From contig JALLAP010001404.1 of the NCBI GenBank assembly GCA_036939355.1, forward strand, positions 1 to 14,217: a DNA stretch of 14,217 nucleotides, written 5' to 3'. Source of the stretch: Thalassiosira profunda (lineage: Eukaryota; Bacillariophyta; Thalassiosirophyceae; Thalassiosirales; Thalassiosiraceae). How positions within the stretch are numbered: position 1 is the stretch's first letter; every line of letters begins with the position of its first letter. The translations under genes were made by a program, and so were the position numbers. The notes beneath the pieces were generated by a model. That model made no database searches, was not told where the DNA came from, and saw only the letters and a program-made list of their open reading frames with translations. Positions 1 through 6,089 of this stretch are shown here, piece after piece.

Positions 1-55
1 GCTTCAAACCCGTGGGGGCTTAGCGGCCCAGAGGTTCAATTCCTCCTTCCGCACG
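1..55 (+). tRNA. tRNA-Sec (anticodon TCA), 5' part cut off by the window edge
   Basis: This RNA carries selenocysteine and decodes in-frame UGA. Position 1 lies just before the anticodon loop CTTCAAA (2-8), whose anticodon TCA is at 4-6. A long variable arm follows: GGGCT (16-20) pairs with GGCCC (25-29) around a TAGC loop. The T arm has only four base pairs, GAGG (31-34) with CCTC (42-45), around TTCAATT. The 3' acceptor strand is nine bases (46-54), then discriminator G55. The loop CTTCAAA, the TAGC variable loop, TTCAATT, the 4-bp T stem and the 9-nt acceptor strand are hallmarks of eukaryotic tRNA-Sec and separate it from tRNA-Ser and tRNA-Leu. No CCA is encoded, as usual for a nuclear tRNA. 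The acceptor 5' strand and D arm lie outside the window, so the full fold cannot be checked. Confidence 0.93.
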
Positions 56-62
56 TTTTTTT
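56..62 (+). terminator. RNA polymerase III terminator of tRNA-Sec
   Basis: A run of seven T residues starts directly after the discriminator base of tRNA-Sec. A T-run of four or more on the non-template strand is the standard Pol III stop signal. Confidence 0.85.
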
Positions 63-292
63 GCAATCGGTTGAGTGAGATGGAGCGGTAAAGTATCTCC
101 GAGGGGGCGAAAATCCCGTGATGTGCACATCTTTGTGCTCATTTTCTGCTACGGGCGAAGTACATAGGCGAGTGTGCACATCAAGTCGGCCAACATCACA
201 CAGTGGAGATGCAAAGCTGGCGGTGCTATGCCATACTCGTTATCTCTTCCGTGTATCCATTTCCGTTGCATATGCCAATTCCACCCGACCTA
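63..292. other. Spacer between tRNA-Sec and the YlmH-like gene
   Basis: This 230-bp stretch lies between the Pol III terminator and the stop codon of the minus-strand gene that ends at 293, so it should hold that gene's 3' UTR. No convincing gene, repeat or RNA is seen. A minus-strand GTACGT about 18 bases before the stop of the neighbouring gene could be a splice donor, but no good exon follows it here. Confidence 0.5.
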
Positions 293-1135
293 TCACGCAA
301 ACTGAACGTACCCCGATTCGAGCTTCTTGCGTTCTATCTGCCGCTCCAAAATCCGGCTCAGCTTCATCTCCTGTATTTCCCCGTGCGGCATGAATTCGCT
401 ATCCTCGCACACTGTTAGAGAAATCCCCACCCCCACCAATTCTTTCGACAGCAGCCGCAAACATTGCTTGGCCACGTTCGGATCGACGACCAGATACGCA
501 GTCGAGCTGTCCTCGATGACTATATCTCCCACGTTGTCAAGATGCACCCCAATCGATGCCAGCGCGTTTGGAAACGTGTTCGACGCTGCAATGTTCACAT
601 TGTCCGCTCGTATCACCGTGCAATACTCCGATTCCGCCGTGGCGATATCCAACCCAAGATCTGGGTGCATCAACACAAACCGGCTGCGGATCCCCTCCCC
701 CGACGATAAGTCTTCCGGAGTTTCCGATGGAACCCTCCTCCCCCCCACCACGCGGAAGGCCACGACGTCGCCCCGCTCTCGGAACTTCTCCTCCACCTGC
801 GCCGCGACGTCCGGTGCCAGAAAAGGGGTGGCTTCTATCGACCAGGTGTCGGCGGCCGTGGCGGCCTGCGCTTCGATGTCGGCCATTAGCGATGATTGCA
901 GCGGTCCGAGCGTTCGTCGGTGCATGGTATTGGCGGCTCGATGCGTTGGGAGTATTGCCGATTGTCTATCATGCATGCACGGCGAACTGCAACTCCGAGG
1001 AACATCGGCGCGTGCGGATGGTTTTTGTGATGATGTGGGGGAGAAAGCGAGGACCGGAGCCGCCGCCGCGAGGGCCGCCGCCGCCGATAGCAGGCGGGCG
1101 AGGGAGCGACCGGTCCGCGGCCGGAAGGACGTCAT
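293..1135 (-). CDS. Plastid-directed YlmH / photosystem II S4-like protein without the S4 domain
   Basis: The protein resembles the central part of the YlmH family, known in plants and cyanobacteria as photosystem II S4 domain protein and in bacteria as a ribosome-associated RNA-binding protein. It begins with a hydrophobic Ala-rich signal peptide followed by an 'LAF-SP' junction, an ASAF-like motif used for import into diatom plastids. The family signature follows in order: 'FLAPD', then 'GGRRVPSE', then a region ending in 'ASIGVHLDNVGDIVIED', which matches the 'LGIxRxxIGDI' signature. The usual C-terminal S4 RNA-binding domain is absent: about 40 charged residues follow, then TGA directly followed by TAG. 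The start at 1135 puts the signal peptide at the N-terminus; another ATG lies at 1168. Either an intron near the 3' end hides the S4 exon or the domain is lost. The family match is good; the exact role is inferred. Confidence 0.75.
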   Translation of the reverse strand: MTSFRPRTGRSLARLLSAAAALAAAAPVLAFSPTSSQKPSARADVPRSCSSPCMHDRQSAILPTHRAANTMHRRTLGPLQSSLMADIEAQAATAADTWSIEATPFLAPDVAAQVEEKFRERGDVVAFRVVGGRRVPSETPEDLSSGEGIRSRFVLMHPDLGLDIATAESEYCTVIRADNVNIAASNTFPNALASIGVHLDNVGDIVIEDSSTAYLVVDPNVAKQCLRLLSKELVGVGISLTVCEDSEFMPHGEIQEMKLSRILERQIERKKLESGYVQFA

Positions 1136-1239
1136 CGTGGGGTGCATGGTGCCTCTTCTCGGCATCAAGGGTTGCGATGCTGTGTGATGAGTAGGGATCT
1201 TCTGCCGGGGCTGGGCGTGACGAACGTGCGTTTATTTTT

Positions 1240-1278
1240 ATTTTTTCCACAGATAAAATTTGGCGCGCCAGGATACCA
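1240..1278 (-). promoter_or_regulatory. Shared upstream element, copy 1, with E2F-like core
   Basis: On the plus strand this reads ATTTTTTCC, a short variable stretch, then TTTGGCGCGCCAGGATACCA (1259-1278). The last 20 bases are identical to 3657-3676. It lies about 105-145 bp upstream of the YlmH-like start codon. TTTGGCGC fits the known E2F/DP consensus TTTSSCGC and overlaps the palindrome TGGCGCGCCA. The repeat is seen directly; its role as a promoter element is inferred from placement in front of two genes in the same orientation. Confidence 0.5.
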
Positions 1279-1422
1279 CCCTCGCCCCTTCTCCTCTTCT
1301 TGCTTCCCACAAGCTAGCTACAGAAGACGGGAAGAGTCTTGCACTAGAGGGCACTGCTCTCAGGCACCTCAAATGAATGAACAAAAGATGGAGCATACCG
1401 ATATTGTAGCACTAGTATGCAA

Positions 1423-3390
1423 TCAAATCTCCGACACCTCTCGTTTGCGTGGATGCGAGCTGGCCTGGCCACTATCTGAGCAATCAAGCCAAGCCCTTTC
1501 AACTTTGATGCCCTCGCTTGATCCAAAACGCAGGGGAACGCTCACAAAGAAGCTGTAGGGGCCTGATAAGTTCTCCTTCATCACTCCAAGCCGGACGCTG
1601 TTTTTGAACACTGTCAAAGTACCGGCATCATAGTCAAGAAGCAAACCGACATTCCCTCCTTCGAAGCTCTGCATTCCTTGCCAATCCACAGAATATACTC
1701 CATCGCCCGATACTTCTTCATCCTCCCTCCAAGTACCATTAGATTCTTCTCGATCATTCCAGTCTCTCCAGAGGCACTTCCCAGTTGTGGCCGAATAAAC
1801 ACAGCACTGAACCTCTCCCCAATCCTCGTTCCGAAGTTGATTGAATTCGCCACTGAAGCGGGAGCACAACGGAGAAAATAATGATGTGCTCTGGTCGTAC
1901 CTGAGTCGTCCTGGGAAACCTGGCAAAGGCCTTACGATTCCAAACCATAGCGGGTGCTGCCCAACCCCAAGTCCTTGGGACTCAAATCTGACGCAGTGCT
2001 TGCCAGACCTCATCACGTGGTTACAGACGGCAGTGCAGGCGCTGAAGTATCTGCCCCCGGATCCAGGTGACTTCACAGCGCCGGTTCGATTTGATTTGAC
2101 AATGCGGGATTTGTTGTCGATTGCGTGATCAATGCCCATTCCAAACAGCTGCTCAAATACAATAGGCTTCCGGAGGTGCAGAAGCTCATTGTAAAAGAAA
2201 AATGGAGATCTCTCTCCGCCATAAACTGGCAGTGACTCCTTTTCCCTTTCTGAAGCGCTTTCGTAGAGCCCGTGTGCAATCTTTTGCCACAAGGACACAG
2301 GGCCAGTTCCAGTGTCGTGCCGTTTGAGGCCAAATTGTTTGCAGGTTGACGACAGATTGGCCAAGTCTCGTGACCCAAGAAAAGATGCGACGGAAGCAAG
2401 GTGGTCCATGCCAAATGACAGCATGATGCTTTGAGGGAGGCCATCTCTATCACTCCTCAACGAGATGCAACGTTCCTCTAAGCATCGGCACTTGTTCTCT
2501 AGATGTCCCTTCCCGGCCCGAAGGGTGCGAACTTCTTCCTCAAGTGCACTATTCTTCTCTTGCAATCTCGTCACAAGAGATCTTACATTCCATGGGGTAA
2601 TTTTCTGGAAGCGAATGAGGTAAATCTGACCATCCTTTTTCAACACTTCAAGGGAGAGCCCCTCTCTGTAGGCTGCCCACCCAATTGTATCGACTCGGAC
2701 TCCGTGCCCTTCATCGTGAGCAAGGATGAATTTCCCATACGTTTCGAGCACGTTATCAACAGTCGCAAACAGATCCACCTCGTTGTTTCTAGGATAGATG
2801 ATATCCGATCCAAGTATGATGTCAAACCTTCTGTTGCTGTTGATTAGCTGGGATGGAAAGTCCCTTGCCCTGCCATCGCCCCAAATCATCTGCTTGCAAG
2901 ATATTGCATTGTCATCAGGCTCGGTGTTCCTTGAAATATTCTTTCGCAGCAGCTGCAACGCGTTGGTATCACCATCAGTCAGCACGGTGGATGTAACACC
3001 TCGGCTTCCATCAGGAGAAGGTGAGTTGGCCAAACGATGAGCGAGCAATCCGCATTTACCAAGGCCGGACCCCAGCTCCAGAATCTTCAATGAATACTTC
3101 GTTTCCAATGCCTCGTTGACAGCATGAGCTAGGTAGTCGCACAAATGATCCGACGCGTCCCAGAGAGTCAGGCCCGACGAAATCGTCGTCGACGGTGCAT
3201 CTTCGCTAAAGCCCTCGAGCACCAATTTGATCACATCATCCTCGCCGCCGCTACTATCGCCAACACGGCGATGGGTCGAAGTCCACGTCTTCGTCGGCGG
3301 CGGCAGTTCCCCGATCGCATCGAAGACCTGTTCCGGCCTACGCACCAATATATCAAACCACACCTCCTCCTCAGTTTCTTCGTCCGACAT
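1423..3390 (-). CDS. Lysine-methyltransferase-like / coiled-coil / F-box-like / SPRY-like fusion protein
   Basis: A single 655-residue open frame appears to join four modules. Residues about 60-260 form a class I methyltransferase of the Methyltransf_16 (METTL21/FAM86) type: motif I 'ILELGSGLGKCGLL' (103-116), acidic 'LTDGD' (137-141), and 'FDIILGSDIIYP' (189-200). In this family such enzymes use S-adenosylmethionine to methylate lysines of non-histone proteins. Residues about 268-312 are a charged coiled coil. Residues about 325-355, 'DHLASVASFLGSRDLANLSSTCKQF' in outline, look like an F-box. The C-terminal half (about 455-635) ends in a SPRY/B30.2-like stretch with 'VGLLLDYDAGTLTVFKN' (581-597). 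F-box plus SPRY would suggest a ubiquitin-ligase substrate adaptor. No intron is needed. The methyltransferase call is strong; the F-box and SPRY calls rest on pattern similarity. Confidence 0.8.
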   Translation of the reverse strand: MSDEETEEEVWFDILVRRPEQVFDAIGELPPPTKTWTSTHRRVGDSSGGEDDVIKLVLEGFSEDAPSTTISSGLTLWDASDHLCDYLAHAVNEALETKYSLKILELGSGLGKCGLLAHRLANSPSPDGSRGVTSTVLTDGDTNALQLLRKNISRNTEPDDNAISCKQMIWGDGRARDFPSQLINSNRRFDIILGSDIIYPRNNEVDLFATVDNVLETYGKFILAHDEGHGVRVDTIGWAAYREGLSLEVLKKDGQIYLIRFQKITPWNVRSLVTRLQEKNSALEEEVRTLRAGKGHLENKCRCLEERCISLRSDRDGLPQSIMLSFGMDHLASVASFLGSRDLANLSSTCKQFGLKRHDTGTGPVSLWQKIAHGLYESASEREKESLPVYGGERSPFFFYNELLHLRKPIVFEQLFGMGIDHAIDNKSRIVKSNRTGAVKSPGSGGRYFSACTAVCNHVMRSGKHCVRFESQGLGVGQHPLWFGIVRPLPGFPGRLRYDQSTSLFSPLCSRFSGEFNQLRNEDWGEVQCCVYSATTGKCLWRDWNDREESNGTWREDEEVSGDGVYSVDWQGMQSFEGGNVGLLLDYDAGTLTVFKNSVRLGVMKENLSGPYSFFVSVPLRFGSSEGIKVERAWLDCSDSGQASSHPRKREVSEI

Positions 3391-3933
3391 AATAACCCTC
3401 CTTCTCAGTCATACATCAACCTCTTAGACATCAACCCTCTCCTCGCCGCCGTCAAGTGCACAATGTATATCGCGCTTTCCGAGGCGACGTCCAGACAGCT
3501 CCCAGACGTAGCAAACTAGCTGCCGCCTCATGCAGCAGCGCAGGCGCGATGGGTGGACCTCGGGGTCTGGGGTGCCGCGGTTGGGTATCGTTATTGGCGG
3601 CGTTGATTGGTGAAGAACGCGCCTACCTAGATACCTTGCGATTTTTTCCGAGAAATTTTGGCGCGCCAGGATACCAACTAAGAAGCACCTCGTTCGTCGC
3701 TCGATCCAGGAGAAAAGGTCGACGAGGTCAGGTGATGTAAGCAATCATGCTCTAGGTATTGTTATCATGAATCCTGTCTCCTCCCAACTCGAAAATATTG
3801 TGTATTCAACTGGCCCGTGGCCACTTCAACTCGATGCGCAATTTCTGTTGCTCCCAATGTCCTGTGCCCCGCCAGACAAGCTCTCTACGCGCTTGACTCT
3901 CAACTCTCAACCACCCCCAATCCAGAGGTCAAT
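3391..3933. other. Intergenic region: promoter of the fusion gene and 3' flank of the frameshifted gene
   Basis: Both flanking genes are on the minus strand. The half nearest 3390 should hold the promoter and 5' UTR of the methyltransferase-SPRY gene and includes the shared E2F-like element. The half nearest 3933 should hold the 3' UTR of the upstream gene. Open frames on both strands here are short and lack recognisable domains. No RNA gene is seen. Confidence 0.5.
3641..3676 (-). promoter_or_regulatory. Shared upstream element, copy 2, with E2F-like core
   Basis: This reads ATTTTTTCCGAGAAATT and then TTTGGCGCGCCAGGATACCA (3657-3676), identical over 20 bases to the copy at 1259-1278 and similar upstream of that, with small gaps. 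It lies about 250-290 bp upstream of the start of the methyltransferase-SPRY gene, in the same orientation relative to the gene as copy 1. The E2F-like assignment follows the known TTTSSCGC consensus; function is inferred. Confidence 0.5.
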
Positions 3934-5182
3934 TTATCCCCTCCCGTATGTGGCATTCGTGGGCCCACTGTACTCTGGCATCTCAGGCTTTGGGGGCTCG
4001 TCATCCCAGAGGCCCTCGTACGCGCTTTTCCCGCAGAAGATCACCTCCTGCTTCCTCAAAGCCGAATCCACTTTGGCCTTCAAAACGGAGACGAATTCCG
4101 CTGAGGGCGTCACGTCCGTATTTTCCCTGAAGAAGCCATCGTACACAAGTACGTTGTAGATAGGGACCGCCCGCAGCTTGCACAGCTGGGGCAGGACCCT
4201 CAGCGTATCTCCGACCCGGCTGCCCATTCCTTTGACGAGGTACACGTTGCCGAGCGCGTCGTCTTTCTCGGAATGCACGTCATCATCAATGTGCTCCACA
4301 ACCAGTGTGCCGTACTTGGCGATCCGCACCACCCAAATTGTTTCCCGCAATGCGCTCCGTGTCCCAGACATTCGCAAAGCGGCAGAAGTTGTGCACGATC
4401 TTGCTGCCGCCCTCTCCGTCCAGGCTGCTCCTCGATACCATTGCACCTTCATACTCAATGTATCCCCTCTCGTTCATGAGCAGCTGCCACACCAACATGG
4501 AGTGAAGGCTCATGTCCTGGGGGAAGTCCGTGATCCCACAACGCATGTCCCCCGCCTGCTCCAGCTCGGCCGCGCTCAAGCGGTACGATTCATAGATGCC
4601 ATCGTTGAGATGCTCCGTCTGGGGCCCTCCTTCGACATCCGCAAACTCCTGAATTGTGCAGTTGACGAAGAAGCGCGAAGGATCCATGTGCATCAAGTGG
4701 TACCTGAGGGCCGTCATGCAGTTCCTCAGCAGACGCCCGTGCCCCTCAAGCACGCACGCCTCCGTTCCGCCGTAGCCACCGATGGGATGGCTGTAACTGA
4801 CAAAGGCCTGGCGTTTCGCCTTGGCCAGCTCCTCCTCCTCCGACAAAGCAAAGAAGGGGTTGAGGTTCCGCGCCTTGAGACTGACAGCTTCCACGTCTCC
4901 TGAGATGTGGCGCAGGCGCAGCGGATACCGCCCATTCGTCGCGGGGCCGTCGATCTTGGCCACCCGGCCATTCATCTCCCGTCCCTTGGCGGACGCCAGA
5001 TTCACAATCTGAACCTTGGCGCCCTGGGCGAAGAGGCGATGGATGTACGCTTTGCGGGCATCGCACGGTTTGAGGAAGCACTTTGCAATCAACCGCAGCG
5101 GCTCGAGCGCGCCCAGATCGTAGCCCAGGAAGGACAGCACTTCGACGAAGGAATTCTCCTCGAGATCCGCCAGGGTCGCCAT
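3934..5182 (-). CDS. F-box-like protein of unknown function, interrupted by a one-base frameshift
   Basis: I do not recognise this family. Near the N-terminus (residues about 9-36) 'NSFVEVLSFLGYDLGALEPLRLI' resembles an F-box. Residues about 54-110 match a small beta-barrel-like motif seen in many algal proteins, of pattern 'GxxVxIxNL...NGRVxxIxG...GRYxLRL'. The rest is a globular region with no known motif. The frame runs from the ATG at 5182 to about residue 280 (near 4345) and then hits a stop at 4286. The coding pattern continues one base out of phase, from about 4344 ('TIWVVRIAKYGTLVVEHIDDD') to the stop at 3934. One extra base around 4330-4350, for example in the GGG at 4344-4346, explains this. 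No short intron fits. The joined product would be about 415 residues. The start is chosen because it has an ACC-ATG-G context and because a longer frame reads through telomeric repeat. It could be an assembly error or a young pseudogene. Confidence 0.65.
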
Positions 5183-5486
5183 GGTGTTGGTTGATGCTTT
5201 GTCTGCCGCCGCGTGCCTATGATGTGCGCCGCCTCCGAAGTAGCCGCGTCTTTGCTTTTGCTTCTGTTTTTGGATCTTTGTCTTCCGCCGTCTCCCCCCT
5301 AAAAAACCGCTGACATTGTTAGGGTTAGGGTTAGGGTAGCGGGGAACCCCCGCCCCCGCGCACGAAATCCCCTCTAAACCAAAAGCAAGCACAACCTAGC
5401 ACAACCCGAAGCGCACAACAGAAGAAGAGTTGGTGGTGGGACCAGAGGACCAAGCCCAGCGGCCTACTCACACTAATTGCAGCAAC
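5183..5486. promoter_or_regulatory. Divergent promoter region between the F-box-like and SelK-like genes
   Basis: The two flanking genes start about 300 bp apart and point away from each other, so this stretch should drive both. It contains the TTAGGG triplet array at 5319-5336, roughly in the middle. No TATA box stands out and no other element is recognised. Confidence 0.55.
5319..5336 (+). repeat. Interstitial telomere-type repeat (TTAGGG)3
   Basis: Three perfect tandem TTAGGG units lie between two divergent genes, about 137 bp from the minus-strand start at 5182 and 151 bp from the plus-strand start at 5487. TTAGGG is the telomere unit in many eukaryotes. In plants the telobox AAACCCTAA occurs in promoters, so this could be a regulatory site bound by a telomere-repeat-binding protein. 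It could also be a scar of a break repair. The repeat is certain, its role is not. Confidence 0.85.
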
Positions 5487-5849
5487 ATGCCCCGCAGGAC
5501 CACGCGGATCGGTCCCGACGGGAGCGTCGTCAAGGACGGCGACGAGGGCGACGGCTCCGGCAGCGGCGGCGGCGGGCGGCGGCGGTGGGCCCTCCCCCGC
5601 AAAGTCGACACCTTCGGCTTCCATCTCGAATTGAAGCACTTTGCAATTGTGCTCCTCTTGATCTCCATGACGATGGGCACCATGGGGTTGGGATTATTTG
5701 CCTCCTTCCTCGCAATTTACACGTATTATCAGCGGCAATCCTCGTCATCGGGGGGCGGCGGCGGCAGCTCGAGATGGAAGGATGGCAAGGCGTTGGGAGC
5801 GAACATTAAAGGTGTGGGAGATCTGCCCAAGGCGCCCAAGGGCGGATGA
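5487..5849 (+). CDS. Small Gly-rich single-TM protein resembling selenoprotein K
   Basis: Read to the first TGA it has 120 residues. The N-terminus, with 'IGPDGSVV', a Gly/Arg-rich linker, then 'RRRWALPRKVDTFGF', follows the order of selenoprotein K ('NGxVL', then 'WRLSxITDFFWG'). One transmembrane helix follows (about 52-80), then a Ser/Gly-rich tail with 'SSRWKDG' and 'LPKAPKGG'. In the SelK/SelS family the selenocysteine sits near the C-terminus in GG-U-G, and the protein is an ER membrane factor in quality control. Here the TGA is preceded by GGC GGA and followed by GGC, giving GG-U-G, then a few codons and TAG at 5865. The ATG at 5487 is chosen because residues after it fit the family; an in-frame ATG lies at 5430. 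Residue similarity outside these motifs is weak, so it may instead be an unrelated diatom membrane protein ending at TGA. Confidence 0.7.
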   Translation: MPRRTTRIGPDGSVVKDGDEGDGSGSGGGGRRRWALPRKVDTFGFHLELKHFAIVLLLISMTMGTMGLGLFASFLAIYTYYQRQSSSSGGGGGSSRWKDGKALGANIKGVGDLPKAPKGG

Positions 5850-5867
5850 GGCGCCAACAACTGTTAG
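5847..5867 (+). other. Candidate selenocysteine UGA and short C-terminal extension
   Basis: TGA at 5847-5849 is followed in frame by GGC GCC AAC AAC TGT and the stop TAG at 5865-5867. If TGA is recoded, the protein ends 'KGGUGANNC'. The GGUG context is the signature of SelK and SelS C-termini. A tRNA-Sec in this window shows the organism decodes selenocysteine. Recoding itself is inferred and needs a SECIS element in the 3' UTR. Confidence 0.4.
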
Positions 5868-5883
5868 ATGAGGGGAAGGTACT

Positions 5884-5932
5884 GGGATCTGATTCTGTGC
5901 AATAATTGCTTTGCACGGATAATGACGGGTTT
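5884..5932 (+). promoter_or_regulatory. SECIS-like hairpin downstream of the SelK-like gene (weak)
   Basis: TCTGTGCAA (5894-5902) pairs perfectly over nine bases with TTGCACGGA (5911-5919), closing an eight-base loop TAATTGCT that starts with unpaired AA (5904-5905). TGA occurs on both sides below the stem (5890-5892 and 5923-5925), where a SECIS needs its tandem G.A pairs, and the first TGA is 11 bases from the AA, as in known SECIS elements. Against it: the 5' core is CTGA rather than ATGA, the lower helix is mostly wobble pairs, three bases bulge on the 3' side, and only about 40 bases separate it from the UGA, less than the spacing usually needed. Confidence 0.3.
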
Positions 5933-5969
5933 CATTTGGGGATTGCAACAGTGCATCCACAGTGGAATG
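5931..5969 (+). repeat. Hairpin-forming direct repeat, copy 1
   Basis: It shares about 34 of 39 aligned positions with 5999-6035, including the identical core ATTGCAACAGTGCATC. It can fold as CATT with AGTG, GGAT with ATCC, and GCA with TGC around an ACAG loop. Confidence 0.7.
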
Positions 5970-5998
5970 CTGAAAAGTCGGATCCAGTGCTTCTTTAC

Positions 5999-6035
5999 TT
6001 CATTGGGATTGCAACAGTGCATCTCCAGTGAAATG
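5999..6035 (+). repeat. Hairpin-forming direct repeat, copy 2
   Basis: It matches copy 1 at 5931-5969 with two single-base gaps and three substitutions. Despite these it still folds: CATTGG pairs with CCAGTG, GAT with ATC, and GCA with TGC around ACAG. Confidence 0.7.
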
Positions 6036-6066
6036 GGGAGGGGCACTAGCTTTGAGCAGTCGATTT

Positions 6067-6089
6067 GATTGCACAAAGTGCATGCACTT
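6067..6089 (+). repeat. Third related motif ending in a 14-bp palindrome
   Basis: GATTGCACAAAGTGCATG resembles the core of the two upstream repeats (GATTGCAACAGTGCAT). It overlaps the perfect palindrome AAGTGCATGCACTT (6076-6089). TGCAC and GTGCA also form a small hairpin around AAA. Confidence 0.55.

Noticed and set aside
293..330. TGA end of the YlmH-like gene as a possible selenocysteine codon
   Set aside because: TGA is directly followed in frame by TAG, so recoding would add a single residue, with no family precedent.
327..1187. Long plus-strand open frame opposite the YlmH-like gene
   Set aside because: It is antisense to a gene with clear family motifs and a plastid signal, and its translation is Ser/Arg-rich without any domain.
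1423..1425. TGA end of the methyltransferase-SPRY gene as selenocysteine
   Set aside because: The following codons show no redox or GG-U-G context and the next stop comes after less than 20 codons; no SECIS-like fold was noticed downstream.
3424..3744. Minus-strand frame containing the peptide GILARQ, also encoded near 1270
   Set aside because: The shared peptide comes from the repeated DNA element; the frames have no domain and end before the downstream gene, so a promoter or repeat explanation is simpler.
4178..4903. Plus-strand open frame opposite the frameshifted F-box-like gene
   Set aside because: No domain is visible, and the minus-strand frames carry protein-like sequence on both sides of the shift.
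5183..5392. N-terminal extension of the frameshifted gene up to 5392
   Set aside because: It would translate the telomeric repeats (PNPNPN) and a Lys/Gln-rich low-complexity run; the ATG at 5182 has a better context and precedes the F-box-like start.
5922..5973. Repeat copy 1 as a SECIS (ATGA at 5922, TGA at 5971)
   Set aside because: The distance from ATGA to the loop AA is about 21 bases, too long, and the bases next to the ATGA do not pair with those before the TGA.
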